64,000 nucleotides of DNA from contig CALOCV010000048.1 in assembly GCA_942491955.1 (NCBI GenBank), forward strand, positions 9,965 to 73,964. The letters run 5' to 3'. Position 1 is the first letter of the stretch. Each line of letters starts with the position of its first letter. Source of the DNA: CALOCV01 sp942491955. GTDB taxonomy: Bacteria; Chlamydiota; Chlamydiia; Chlamydiales; CALOCV01. This document shows, piece by piece, positions 45,125 through 54,988 of the stretch. The notes beneath the pieces were generated by a model. The model was not told where the DNA came from and did no database searches. It saw only the letters and a list, made by a program, of their open reading frames with translations. Position numbers and translations under genes: made by a program.

Positions 45125-46009
45125 ATGTGCAAGAGCATGACCGCCTGCGGTCAAGCATCCAAAGAGACTCCCCAAGGTCGGTTCACGATGATTCTTCAGT
45201 CCGTCAATCGGAAATGTCTCGATTTTCAATTTTCTCTCCCCCCTACCTTCACATCCATCGAAATGGATATTAGGAAGAAAATCGCAAAAAAAGTTTCCCG
45301 CGGCCATATCACCCTCTTCATCGACGCACCTTGTGCTCTCCTCTCCGCAACCCGGTTGACTCCCAATACCTGCTTTGCACAACAATATTACAACGGCTGG
45401 AAACAAGTTGCAGAAAACCTAAACCTTACCTTCTCTCCAGAAATTTTTTGGAGCGCACTCGCACGCCAAGAAGAACTCTTCTTCTTTCAAGAAGGAGACC
45501 ACATGGAACAAGGTCAGGAAACGCTTTTACAACTCGTCGATATCGCCTTGGAAGATCTCCTCGTTATGAAAGAAAAAGAAGGCGCCTACCTCTGCCAAGA
45601 CCTCTCTTCTCGACTCAAAATAATCAAACAGTTTGTTTCCCAGGTACAAGAGCTTTCCCACTCCGTAAAAGAAGACTATCGCAATCGCATCGCATCAAAA
45701 TTACAGGAAATGACCACCTCCCTCGAAAGTTGTCAGGAAAATTTTTTGCGCGAAATCATCCTCTATGTCGAAAAAAGCTCGATCGAAGAAGAACTCGTCC
45801 GCCTCTCCTCTCATATCCTCCAATTCGATGCCATCCTCTCTAATCCATCCACAACCTGCGGAGAACGTCTCGATTTTCTCCTACAAGAAATGCATCGAGA
45901 ATGGACCACCATCGGTTCAAAATCAACCGATGCAAATTTAAGCCATACCGTTGTCGATGCAAAAGTAGAACTCAGAAGAATGCGAGAACAAGTACAAAAC
46001 GTGGAGTGA
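45125..46009 (+). CDS. yicC: YicC family endoribonuclease-like protein
   Basis: 294 residues. The family start K-S-M-T (here MCKSMTACGQAS) is followed by ILQSVNRKCLDFQFSLPPTF and the C-terminal DUF1732 pattern EELVRLSSHILQFDAILSN, GERLDFLLQEMHREWTTIGS and KVELRRMREQVQNVE. Usually adjacent to gmk, as here (3 bases apart). The first domain is less conserved than usual, with Ala-Cys-Gly in place of Gly-Phe-Gly. Confidence 0.88.
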   Translation: MCKSMTACGQASKETPQGRFTMILQSVNRKCLDFQFSLPPTFTSIEMDIRKKIAKKVSRGHITLFIDAPCALLSATRLTPNTCFAQQYYNGWKQVAENLNLTFSPEIFWSALARQEELFFFQEGDHMEQGQETLLQLVDIALEDLLVMKEKEGAYLCQDLSSRLKIIKQFVSQVQELSHSVKEDYRNRIASKLQEMTTSLESCQENFLREIILYVEKSSIEEELVRLSSHILQFDAILSNPSTTCGERLDFLLQEMHREWTTIGSKSTDANLSHTVVDAKVELRRMREQVQNVE

Positions 46010-46012
46010 CCT

Positions 46013-46621
46013 TTGCAAAAAATTTTGGGAAATCGATCAAAAGGATTGCTCTTCATTGTGAGTGCTCCAGCAGGAACAGGAAAGACCACGCTCGTACAAC
46101 GGTTACTCAGTGAATTTCCTTCTATCGCACGTACCATAACAGCAACAACAAGAACCCCAAGACCCGGAGAACGAGATGGAATTGACTATTTCTTCCTATC
46201 AAAAGATGCATTCACAAAGAAAGTCGAAATAGGAGAAATGTTGGAACACGTCACTCTTTACGAAACCCTCTACGGTAGCCTTTATGACGATGTCATCACA
46301 AAACAAAATGAAGGGAAACACGTCATTCTCGTTATTGATACCCAAGGCGCTCGTAACGTGCGAAAACGTCTCCCCGTTATCTCCATCATGATCGTTCCAC
46401 CCTCTCTAGAGATACTCCAACAACGACTCCAACATCGACAAACAGAAACCTCCGAAAAACAAAAAGAACGATGGGAATGGGCAAAAAAAGAACTCACTTG
46501 TCAAGGTGAATACGATTACGTCGTTCTCAATGATGATCTCGATGTCGCTTATGATATCTTGCGTAGCATTTTTATCGCTGAAGCATGCAAAACAACTACC
46601 CAACAGGAGAAATCTTTATGA
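46013..46621 (+). CDS. gmk: Guanylate kinase
   Basis: 202 residues with a TTG start and GGAG 6 bases upstream. It phosphorylates GMP with ATP. Motifs: LLFIVSAPAGTGKTTLVQRL (P loop), TTRTPRPGERDGIDYFFLSK (GMP binding), LEHVTLYETLYGS and VILVIDTQGARNVRK. The stop overlaps the next start (TTATGATG). Confidence 0.95.
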   Translation: MQKILGNRSKGLLFIVSAPAGTGKTTLVQRLLSEFPSIARTITATTRTPRPGERDGIDYFFLSKDAFTKKVEIGEMLEHVTLYETLYGSLYDDVITKQNEGKHVILVIDTQGARNVRKRLPVISIMIVPPSLEILQQRLQHRQTETSEKQKERWEWAKKELTCQGEYDYVVLNDDLDVAYDILRSIFIAEACKTTTQQEKSL

Positions 46622-46830
46622 TGAAAATCTTTCAACAACTCACTAAGGAGAAAATCCTTAAACAAAATCCAAAAAATCCTTTTGAAATCGTTAACGACCT
46701 CATCGCACGAACAGAAGCAATGATTCGAAGCGGGAAAGAAGTTTCTACCATCGAAAATATCCCCACTTGGATTTTGGAAAAATTTCTGGAAGAACAAGAA
46801 GCAGACGAGATCCAACGTGGAGTACACTGA
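46618..46830 (+). CDS. Small conserved chlamydial protein (CT031-like)
   Basis: 70 residues, MMKIFQQLTKEKILKQNPKN then FEIVNDLIARTEAMIRSGKE. It overlaps gmk by 4 bases and lies between gmk and metG, the place of CT031 in Chlamydia and of rpoZ (RNA polymerase omega) in many other bacteria. A distant omega-like role is possible but not shown by the sequence. Confidence 0.7.
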   Translation: MMKIFQQLTKEKILKQNPKNPFEIVNDLIARTEAMIRSGKEVSTIENIPTWILEKFLEEQEADEIQRGVH

Positions 46831-47419
46831 TCCATGGACCGTAATCCTCTTTTCTTTGGCGATCTTTGCCGTTTTAGGAGGATTGGCTTTTCTTTTCTGG
46901 TTCTTTACCTGGGTCCTATCACAACCCTCAAGCCCTAGCCCCTATAGCGGTAACCTACTGCGACCAGCTAAAGATCTCTCTCTCTTTTATAAAGTCAAAA
47001 TACTAGAATACCTCGAATCAATCCAAGATTATGACAATCAAAAATTTCCCTTTGATAAAGCCTCCTACTGTCGAGATACTCTGCGCCTCTTTCCAAATAG
47101 TACCACCTGGTATGGTGCCATCCAAGTCGATTGGACGTTCCTGCAAAAGCGGTTTCCTGGAAACTATGTCTCCTGGGGGAGCCTGAATGAAAAACAAAAG
47201 GGAGCTCTATTAGAAATTCATGGAAGCCTTCGCGGTTTCCAAACAGCACAATCCAGTCCCGAATCCTCACCACGACTCATCGCACCAGAATACGCTTTCC
47301 TCAAACCAGGACCTCTCTATGTCGATCTCGATACAAAAATTGTCCTTGGATGGAAACTCGTCCCCGATACGGAAATGGAGGTCCTTATTGTCCAAAAACC
47401 TCCTCGCCACACGGAATAA
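46817..47419 (+). CDS. Hypothetical membrane-anchored protein
   Basis: 200 residues with a GTG start overlapping the previous stop by 14 bases. One N-terminal membrane segment (VILFSLAIFAVLGGLAFLFW) is followed by a soluble domain with many aromatic residues (CRDTLRLFPNSTTWYGAIQV, FPGNYVSWGSLNEKQKG). Ends 5 bases before metG. No family is recognised. Confidence 0.7.
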   Translation: MEYTDPWTVILFSLAIFAVLGGLAFLFWFFTWVLSQPSSPSPYSGNLLRPAKDLSLFYKVKILEYLESIQDYDNQKFPFDKASYCRDTLRLFPNSTTWYGAIQVDWTFLQKRFPGNYVSWGSLNEKQKGALLEIHGSLRGFQTAQSSPESSPRLIAPEYAFLKPGPLYVDLDTKIVLGWKLVPDTEMEVLIVQKPPRHTE

Positions 47420-47424
47420 AATCG

Positions 47425-49112
47425 ATGAAAAAAATTCTTATTACTTCTGCTCTTCCCTATGCCAATGGCCCCCTCCATTTCGGCCATATCGCTGGCGCCT
47501 ACCTCCCCGGTGATTGCTACGCCCGCTTCCAACGCATGCAAGGAAATGATGTTCTCTATATATGTGGCTCAGACGAATATGGCGTAGCCATTACTCTTAG
47601 TGCAGAACAAGCCCATCGTACCCCAAAAGAACACGTCGATATCTTCCATACAATCAATAAAAATCTCTTTCAAAAGCTCCTCTTCTCTTTCGACCACTAC
47701 TCCCGAACAACCTGTTCTACACATGCCCCACTTGTCCAACAATTCTTTCTCGACCTCCTAGAAAATGGCTACATCGAAGAACGTATTACCAATCAACTCT
47801 ACTCAGAACAAGATCATCGCTTCCTCGCAGATCGCTATGTCGAAGGGACCTGCCCAAATTGCGCTTACGAAAAAGCAAGAGGCGATGAATGCCCCTCCTG
47901 TGGACATAGCTACGAAGCCACCGACCTCCTTCACCCTAAATCCAAACTCACCGGCGCCCCTCTTGTCAAAAAACCTACAAAACATTGGTTCCTCCTCCTC
48001 GATCAGTTTAAAGAACGCCTCCACTCTTGGATCACGACAAAACAGTGGAAACCTAATGTCATGGCCTTCATCGAAGGTTATATCAATCAAATGCATGCAC
48101 GCGCCATCACCCGCGACTCCGATTGGGGCGTCCCCGTCCCCCTACCCAATACCGAAGGAAAAGTGCTCTACGTCTGGTTCGATGCCCCCATCGGCTACAT
48201 CTCCGCAACCCAAGAATGGGCCCAACAACAACAAAAACCTAACCTATGGGAAAAATATTGGCTCGATCCCAATACTCTCCTCGTCCACTTCATCGGAAAA
48301 GATAATATCCCCTTCCACGCAACCATCTTCCCCACGATGATCATGGGACAAAATCAACCCTACCACCTCGTCGATGAACTTCCCGCTAACGAATTCTTCC
48401 ACTACGAAGGAAAGAAATTTAGCAAGTCCGAAGGCTGGACCATCGACCTCGATACCTTTTTCCAACACTATTCCGCCGATCAAATACGCTATACCATCGC
48501 TGCTAATGCCCCAGAAACAGCCGATGCAGAATTCACCTGGAAAGACTTTCAAATGCGATGCAATACCGAACTCCTAGGAAAACTCGGGAATTTTATCCAC
48601 CGTACCCTCGTCTTCGCACAAAAACAATGCCAAGGTACCATCCCACCCCCCTCCACCCTCAAACCTATCGATACCGCCTTCCAACAAAAACAACTCCACC
48701 TCTCTCAAGAAATTACCCAAGCCTATCAACATTTTCACCTACGCAAAGCAACACACAAAATCATGGAACTCGCCCAAGAAGGAAATATCTACTTCAACGA
48801 AAAAGCCCCATGGAAAGATGCTAAAGACCCCTCCCTCTACCCCCACTTGCAAACCACCATCCACCTATCCCTCCAATGTATCAAACTACTCGCTATCGCC
48901 TCCTCCCCCATCATCCCCCACACAGCACAACAAATCTGGGAACAACTCGGCTTCTCCCCTCCCCCACTCGATCAACAACATACCCACACCCTCATCTCCA
49001 CCCCACTCCCCCCCCTACAACAAATCCTTCCCCTCCAATACCCCTCTTCCGTAAAATCGAAGACGAAGAAATCTACGCCCAACTCACAAAACTCGGTAAG
49101 ACCAGAGTCTGA
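47425..49112 (+). CDS. metG: Methionyl-tRNA synthetase, frameshift near the 3' end
   Basis: About 562 residues. Class I synthetase with the HIGH-type motif (PYANGPLHFGHIAGA), the zinc knuckle CPNCAYEKARGDECPSC and the KMSKS-type loop GKKFSKSEGW. Two partial frames arise at the CCCC run 49041-49044. One extra C joins ILPLQYP to LFRKIEDEEIYAQLTKLGK, the natural C-terminus ending at 49112. Without it, translation would run into repeats to about 49371 (a tail of low-complexity FFFFLLLLLLL). Because metG is essential, a sequencing error is likely. Confidence 0.93.
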
Positions 49113-49145
49113 GCTGTTTTTTTTTTTTTTGTTGTTGTTGTTGTT

Positions 49146-50179
49146 GGGGCTCCGCCCCAAACCCCGCTGGGGAGCATGGCTCCCAGACCCCTGCGGCTGC
49201 TGCGCAGCCTTCCCTCTGCCCTTCGCTTTTGACGTTCGTTCTTGTTACGGCTTCTTCATTTTTTTTTCGAGAAAGCTATCGCTTTCTCGAAAGAACGCCA
49301 TCGCACGAACGTGCCGTTCGCGCGATAAGCCTCTCCCTTCGGTCGAGCGGTTGAAGTTTTTTAACGGCTAAATACACAAAATTTTACTTTCTTGAATACG
49401 TTCATATACGAATCTGCAACTCCACTCGGCCGCAAGGCCGAGCTTATCGAAGGAAACTTTGGCACTTGTGCCAAAGTTTTCTATAGTTTATAGGATTTTT
49501 AGTTTGGGAGAGATTTTTCTTTTTGGAAAAAAGAGTAAGGTTCCTAGTCATTCTATTTAATCAACTAAAGGAACACTATGAACCTACTCAAACCTTTATT
49601 TCAGATATTCGATTCGTGGAGAGATGCTTTTTGCAAAGAAGAAGCTTTTATTCGAGCTAAAGAACTCGCCATCTGCAGTGATGCCGGCAGGGCCGGCATC
49701 TACCACAGCGGAGGCCAAGGCCTCCGCACTTCACATTGAAGCCTCTTTCAACCATTTTTTCTCAAAACACCCCATGGACAACGCGAAAACCTATAAACTA
49801 TAGGGAGAAAGCTATCGCTTTCTCGAAAGAACGCCATCGCACGAACGTGCCGTTCGCGCGATAAGCCTCTCCCTTCGGTCGAGCGGTTGAAGTTTTTTAA
49901 CGGCTAAATACACAAAATTTTACTTTCTTGAATACGTTCATATACGAATCTGCAACTCCACTCGGCCGCAAGGCCGAGCATATCGAAGGAAACTTTGGCA
50001 CTTGTGCCAAAGTTTTCGAGATCGCGTTATCGTGTGATAGCGATAGCTTTCACACGAAAAACAAGAAGTCGTAACAAGAACGAACGTCAAAAGCGAAGGG
50101 CAGAGGGGAGGCCGCGTTAGCGGCCGTGTGGGGTCTGGGGAGCTATGCTCCCCAGCGGGGTTACAAGGGGCAGAGCCCC
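49146..50179. repeat. Composite of nested repeats downstream of metG
   Basis: Outer inverted arms lie at 49146-49256 and 50063-50179 (GC-rich units such as CCCCGCTGGGGAGCATGGCT and CTTCGCTTTTGACGTTCGTT). Inside them are two direct copies of a 213-bp unit, 49269-49481 and 49805-50017, starting GAGAAAGCTATCGCTTTCTC. Between these is a CTATAG-ended element. No complete gene is present. Related pieces occur at 25434, 27890-28130 and 20240-20520. Confidence 0.8.
49481..49803. repeat. CTATAG-ended palindromic element R2, copy 2 (with ORF remnant)
   Basis: 323 bp with the same ends as the copy at 20267. The right 125 bases are nearly identical. The left part holds AAAGGAACACTATG and a 53-codon frame (MNLLKPLFQIFDSWRDAF, EEAFIRAKELAI) that runs into the GC hairpins. 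The start vaguely resembles the N-terminus of some DDE transposases, which would make this a deletion derivative (weak inference). Confidence 0.65.
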
Positions 50180-50210
50180 TTGTCTTCTGGACAGAGTGTA
50201 ATACCCAACG

Positions 50211-52616
50211 CTAATCGTCCCAAGCTTCTTCTTCTTCGAGGGCGTCATCTTCTTGGGAGGAGCCTTTTGCGCGGAGGACTTTGCGGGCTTTGGACCCTTC
50301 TTGTTGGCTGACGATGCCGCGTCGTTCGAGTTCATCCATGAGGCTGGCGGCTCTTGCGTAGCCAATTTTTAGTTTACGTTGGAGGAATGTCGTTGAGGCG
50401 TTTCCTGTTCCTGTAACGATGGAGAAGGCCTCTTGGTAGAGGTTATCATCGGGTTCGTCATCGTCGTCGTTGAAAGAGGCGTTGCTTTGCATATCGTCGA
50501 ACGAGTCGATGATATATTGTGGTGGGGCTTGTTCTTGGATTTTTTCGATAACCGATTGGATATCGTGATCGCGGATATAGGCGCCTTGTGCGCGGGTGAG
50601 GTGGGAGGTGCCTGGGGGGAGGAAGAGGAGGTCGCCGTTGCCGAGGAGGCTTTCGGCGCCGATTTCGTCGAGGATGATTTGGCTATTGACGCGACTGGCG
50701 ACTTTGAAGGAGATGCGTGTTGGGAAGTTGGCTTTGATGAGGCCGGTGATGACTTCGCGGGAGGGGCGTTGTGTAGCGAGGACGGCATGGATTCCGACGG
50801 CGCGTGCCATCTGTGCGATGCGGGCGATGGGTGTTTCGATATCGTTGCTGGAGACCATCATGAGGTCGGCGAGTTCGTCGATGATGAGAACGATGTAGTA
50901 CATCTTTTCGGGGATTTCTTTATCGAGGGTAGCTTCTTTTTCGATATCGCGTTGGCGGGAGTTAAAAGCGTCGATATTGCGTACGCCGAGGAGTTTTAGA
51001 ATGTCATAGCGGTTTTCCATCTCTTTAACTAACCATCGCAGGGCGTTGACGGCGCCTTGTGGTTCGGTGATAACGGGAGCGAGCATATGAGGGAGTTCTG
51101 TGTAGGGGGTGAGCTCGACTTTTTTTGGATCGACCATGAGGAGTTTGACTTCGTTGGGTTTGGCATTCATCAGGATGGACATGACGATGGTATTGATGCA
51201 GACGGATTTACCCGATCCGGTGGCACCGGCAATGATGCAGTGGGGCATTTTGGCCAGATCGCTCATGACATAGTCGCCATTAACGGCTTTTCCCAGAAGA
51301 ATGGGGATGTGAAAGGGGGGGCGTCCTTGTTTATAAGCGAGGAGCATTTCATGAAATCCGACCTCCTGAGGGTGGGGATTGGGGATTTCGATGCCAACGG
51401 CTGCTTTACCGGGAATGGGGGCAATGATACGAATGGAGCGTGCTTCCATGTTGAGGGCGATATCATTGGCTAGAGCACGAATTTTTTGTACTTTGACACC
51501 AATGGAGGGGTGCACTTCGAATGAGGTGATAGTAGGGCCGCAGTTAATCTGTCCGACTTTGGCTTCGATACCGAAGCTGAAGAGGGTTTCTTCAAGGACT
51601 TCGGCTTGTCGCTTAAGATCTTTGCGTAGGGATGTGGTATCGATTTTTTTTGTTGCTGTCAAAAGAGCCGGAGGGGGGAGTTGAAAATGGCTAAAATCAC
51701 CGTTGTGGACGGCTTGTGCGCGAAGTGCTCGTTGCCGTTTGGTAGGGGGAGAGAGTTTTTTCTTTTTGGGAATGGAACGAAAAGGGGCATCCTCATCATC
51801 AGTGGAGCCGGGGAAAGTCTCTTTGGGAGAAGGGGGTGGTTCCCACAGGGAAGAGCGTTCTTCTTTCTCTTCAAAGGAGAGGGGAGGAGGGGATTTTCTC
51901 GATAGTGAGGGGCGAGAGGTGATATTTTTTTCGGGATGGATCTCCAATAGTTCTTGTCCGCTATCTTGTGTAGAACTCCCTTTCCAGGAACTCCATAAAG
52001 GCATCCGCAATTTGACAAAGCGAAGGATGTCTGTAGGTGTCGATGGAAGGATTTCGACGTCACTGGCTGAAACTTCTTTCGGTTTGCGAAGACTTTGAAG
52101 AAAACGAACAAAAGGGCGCAAAGAAATTTTGAATAATGTTTTAAGAGACCAGAGCCAAAACAGAGAAAAAAGAAGAAAGGCTCCGGTATGATTGATCATC
52201 TCAGCAATGCTGAGATGGGGAATATCGCGATAGAGATAAAAAAAGGGGGCACCACCCAAATGAAACCGTCTTTTCTGTCTCCAAAGCCCGGTAAAGAAGG
52301 TCTGTTGGAGAGAGGTGTAAAGATTGGGCCATCCCGCCTCAACAGCGGAGAGTAGAAGAGAAAGTGAGGTCAGTGAAAAAATAAAGAGAAGGAGTTTTTG
52401 AATGGGGCGTTGAATCGATTTTGCAAATAGCTTCCTCCAACCCCACCACGCCACAAAGAGGAATAGGGGATAAGCGGCTAATCCCCAAAAAGCAAGGAAA
52501 ATCCACCCCAAGCTCTCACCCACCTTTCCCAAAATATTCTGAGGATCGGTCCCTCGAGTGAAGCTATAGGTACTAATCACACCAATAAAGGTAAAGGTGA
52601 GCAAAAAAATCCCCAC
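50211..52616 (-). CDS. ftsK: DNA translocase FtsK/SpoIIIE
   Basis: 801 residues from GTG 52616. N-terminal membrane helices (4 or so in residues 1-180), a charged linker, then the motor: GATGSGKSVCINTIVMSILM (Walker A), YYIVLIIDELADLMM (Walker B), ATQRPSREVITGLIKANFPT, and the C-terminal gamma winged helix (GYARAASLMDELERRGIVSQ) that reads KOPS. It pumps DNA at the division site. An upstream in-frame ATG at 52682 (MSRKKKRDLPPPEPLTPL), with GTAGGT before it, is cut off by a TGA at 52623-52625, so the true N-terminus may be about 22 residues longer. Confidence 0.94.
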   Translation of the reverse strand: MGIFLLTFTFIGVISTYSFTRGTDPQNILGKVGESLGWIFLAFWGLAAYPLFLFVAWWGWRKLFAKSIQRPIQKLLLFIFSLTSLSLLLSAVEAGWPNLYTSLQQTFFTGLWRQKRRFHLGGAPFFYLYRDIPHLSIAEMINHTGAFLLFSLFWLWSLKTLFKISLRPFVRFLQSLRKPKEVSASDVEILPSTPTDILRFVKLRMPLWSSWKGSSTQDSGQELLEIHPEKNITSRPSLSRKSPPPLSFEEKEERSSLWEPPPSPKETFPGSTDDEDAPFRSIPKKKKLSPPTKRQRALRAQAVHNGDFSHFQLPPPALLTATKKIDTTSLRKDLKRQAEVLEETLFSFGIEAKVGQINCGPTITSFEVHPSIGVKVQKIRALANDIALNMEARSIRIIAPIPGKAAVGIEIPNPHPQEVGFHEMLLAYKQGRPPFHIPILLGKAVNGDYVMSDLAKMPHCIIAGATGSGKSVCINTIVMSILMNAKPNEVKLLMVDPKKVELTPYTELPHMLAPVITEPQGAVNALRWLVKEMENRYDILKLLGVRNIDAFNSRQRDIEKEATLDKEIPEKMYYIVLIIDELADLMMVSSNDIETPIARIAQMARAVGIHAVLATQRPSREVITGLIKANFPTRISFKVASRVNSQIILDEIGAESLLGNGDLLFLPPGTSHLTRAQGAYIRDHDIQSVIEKIQEQAPPQYIIDSFDDMQSNASFNDDDDEPDDNLYQEAFSIVTGTGNASTTFLQRKLKIGYARAASLMDELERRGIVSQQEGSKARKVLRAKGSSQEDDALEEEEAWDD

Positions 52617-52714
52617 ATCTCTTCAGAGAGGTGTGAGGGGCTCTGGAGGAGGCAGGTCTCTCTTCTTTTTTTTTCTCGACATGGCGGACCTACAAAACTC
52701 GCTCTACAAAGGTG

Positions 52715-52789
52715 GGCGATCGACGGGTCTCGAACCCGCGACCTTTGGAATCACAATCCAACGCTCTAACCGACTGAGCTACGACCGCC
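52715..52789 (-). tRNA. tRNA-His (GTG anticodon)
   Basis: 75 nt. The acceptor GCGGTCG pairs with CGATCGC, with the extra G-1 opposite C73 that is the histidine identity element. The anticodon loop is ATTGTGA (GTG) and the T loop TTCGAGA. CCA is not encoded. Confidence 0.97.
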
Positions 52790-52876
52790 AGAAAAAAGAA
52801 AGAATTATCATGCTCTAGATTTTCTTTTCAGTCAAGAGCGGGAAGGAGAGGACAGGAATTCCCGCCATTAATGTCT

Positions 52877-52988
52877 ACCACAGAGCTCACAGAGGGCACA
52901 GAGGGAAAATGCGTAAAGAAATAGAGAAAATCTTCGTGCGAAATCATGAATTTTTCTTTTTCTCTGTGTTCTCTGTGAGCTCTGTGGT
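52877..52988. repeat. CACAGAG-type inverted repeat pair without gene
   Basis: ACCACAGAGCTCACAGAGGG (left) and TCTCTGTGTTCTCTGTGAGC plus TCTGTGGT (right) are inverted, with only 55 bases between. This is the same repeat type that flanks the GxxExxY remnant at 13226-13511, here emptied of the gene. The gap 52790-53053 holds nothing else. Confidence 0.7.
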
Positions 52989-53053
52989 GTAAACCTTTAA
53001 GGACGAATGCAAAAAAAATAGCGGGAGCTGCTGAGGAGAGGAAAAAAAGGAGC

Positions 53054-54832
53054 TCAATTTTGGCTAATACCATTTCCTCCGGCTTTTTCGATTTTGATTT
53101 GTTGAATTTCGATAATTTCTCGTACGATTTTCGGAAGAAAGGAACTAAGGAGTTTTGTTGCTTTCTCTAGTTTCTTATCCTGATCTTCTTTTTTATGGCT
53201 GACACATAATTTAGAGAACTCTTCATCTTGGACTCTTAATTGCTCAGCAATCTGTAGATTCCACGTTGTCTCCCAATTTTCGAGTATATTTTTTCTACGA
53301 ATTCCCATTGTAGTCTTGCTAAGAAGCAGATATGGACTATCTGGCTCGTCTTCATTTGTTTCTGTTACATGTTTCACAACAAGATTTTTTATTTTTAACA
53401 AACATTGTTGCCATTCTTGTTTTTCAATTTTTTTGATATCCATCTCCATTTGATCGATATTTACTGGAACAGTACGTTCCTTGCGTTTCTTTTTTGTATT
53501 GGTGGTTTCTTTGATCGCTGTATTGGTGGTTTCTTCGATCGCTGTATTGGTGGTTTCAGCACCAAACTCATCATCACTCTCATAATCACTCTCGTCATCA
53601 CTGTCCTCTATGCGCTGCCTTCTATGCGCAAGTGTTTGCATAATATCGGTTCGTATTTTTTGTTTGTTAGTATCTTTGTTTATTTCTTCGTGTTGTTTTT
53701 CGACCTCCTTCTTCATTAATGTCTTCTTTGAAGAGGTTGGTTTTTCTAAAGGAGGGGGGGGGGTTATAAAGGACGGTGGTGGTCTTGTCGTTTTTGAAGG
53801 ACCATTCCCCGTACCCATGGCCGAATCCAAGATGCCGGTATCACCTAAAGGCAATTTTTTTGTGGCTTTGGGATCTCCGTAGAGAAGGCGTCGGATATCC
53901 GCTTCATTTTTTTGTTGTTGTTGCTCTTTTTGTAGTTTCTTCTCTGAAAGATAGCGAAGAGCTGTTAGTTGTTCCTTAATGGTTTTAGATCCTTCGGGAG
54001 AGAATAGGGATCCAATAGGCGCCCCTACTTTTCTCAATTCGGTGAAACCTTGGAATAAATGAGCAACGGCTGTATCCCAGCCCCAGTTCTTCCAATGCTT
54101 ACTACCAGGAATGCGAGAGAGAGAGAGAGGTGTCGCGACATATCCGCTGACAAATTTCACAAGAAATAAAAAGAAATGGATCCATGCTCCAAATAATCGC
54201 AGTGTTGGCAAGGAGATAAAGCGTGAAATGGGATCAAGAGAATGGCTTTGAGAAAGCTTTTTCTCTAGCCATCGATCGCCTAAAGAAAATTGAGGCGATA
54301 TATCCTTTCCAACAGTAGTATGAGGAGGCTCTTGGGGAATGGACTTATCGTAAAAGACGTGTTGAGTAAAGGCGCGATAACGTTCTTCTTGTTTTTTGAG
54401 ATCTTCTGGTGCAAAAACGGTTCCCATAGGAGAGAGGAGGGAGATAAAATGTTTTAGGCATACACGTAATTCCTCTCCAGCCGATTTCCACGTAAAATGA
54501 CGGAGTAGGGTTCCTTTTTCTTGAGGCAAAATGGCAGCAATAGGAGAAACGATATATCCCGTAAAAAATTTGAGAGCAAAGAGGCAAATATGCCACTCGA
54601 GATCAAGCCATCGTTTGAAAGGCAATTCAAAAAGGCGTTGTCTTGTTGTGGGTACTCGAGAACAGTGATGCATTTTCCGAAGGGCCTGTTCCGATACGGA
54701 AGCTTCCGGCTGGATCATTTCCTTCAGAACGGAAAGAGCAATGGAAGTCGATTTCCCCTTTTCAGGAGTGGAAGACGTCAAGTTTTCTTTAGAAAAAAAT
54801 GGCGTCGAAGTAGAAATTTTTTGTACAGACAT
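53054..54832 (-). CDS. Hypothetical protein with duplicated membrane-associated domain and acidic/coiled C-terminus
   Basis: 592 residues. Two tandem units of about 110 residues align: LFELPFKRWLDLEWHICLFA, LKFFTGYIVSPIAAI and LSPMGTVFAPEDLKKQEERY against FISLPTLRLFGAWIHFFLFL, VKFVSGYVATPLSL and VGAPIGSLFSPEGSKTIKEQ. A low-complexity part follows with PPP stretches, an acidic patch (DSDDESDYESDDE) and a TTNTAIEETTNTAIKETTNT repeat. The C-terminal 120 residues are helical. A consensus promoter lies at 54871-54899. The amphipathic lobes plus disorder suggest a secreted or membrane-targeted effector (inference). Confidence 0.65.
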   Translation of the reverse strand: MSVQKISTSTPFFSKENLTSSTPEKGKSTSIALSVLKEMIQPEASVSEQALRKMHHCSRVPTTRQRLFELPFKRWLDLEWHICLFALKFFTGYIVSPIAAILPQEKGTLLRHFTWKSAGEELRVCLKHFISLLSPMGTVFAPEDLKKQEERYRAFTQHVFYDKSIPQEPPHTTVGKDISPQFSLGDRWLEKKLSQSHSLDPISRFISLPTLRLFGAWIHFFLFLVKFVSGYVATPLSLSRIPGSKHWKNWGWDTAVAHLFQGFTELRKVGAPIGSLFSPEGSKTIKEQLTALRYLSEKKLQKEQQQQKNEADIRRLLYGDPKATKKLPLGDTGILDSAMGTGNGPSKTTRPPPSFITPPPPLEKPTSSKKTLMKKEVEKQHEEINKDTNKQKIRTDIMQTLAHRRQRIEDSDDESDYESDDEFGAETTNTAIEETTNTAIKETTNTKKKRKERTVPVNIDQMEMDIKKIEKQEWQQCLLKIKNLVVKHVTETNEDEPDSPYLLLSKTTMGIRRKNILENWETTWNLQIAEQLRVQDEEFSKLCVSHKKEDQDKKLEKATKLLSSFLPKIVREIIEIQQIKIEKAGGNGISQN

Positions 54833-54870
54833 TGTATCGCGTGTTCCTTATCCTATTTGCGAAGCAAGAT

Positions 54871-54899
54871 GTTATAATAGGTTGAGGATTAACTGTCAA
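54871..54899 (-). promoter_or_regulatory. Consensus sigma70-type promoter
   Basis: On the minus strand, a perfect TTGACA, a 17-base spacer and TATAAC, placing the transcript start about 30 bases before the ATG at 54832. The best promoter match seen in the window. Confidence 0.75.
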
Positions 54900-54988
54900 A
54901 GGGGAGGAAAATAGGGGAATAAAAACAATGGTTTCTTTTGATTTTGTTCAATACAACACTTTGGCTCTATTTTAGTTATATAAAATTT

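Noticed and set aside
49044..49371. Low-complexity FFFFLLLLLLL tail of the metG frame
   Set aside because: It results from the frameshift at 49041 running into GC-rich repeats. The natural C-terminus is in the other frame and stops at 49112.
49146..50179. Possible CRISPR array
   Set aside because: The repeats are two 213-bp copies with inverted arms, not short regular repeats with unique spacers, and no cas gene is present.
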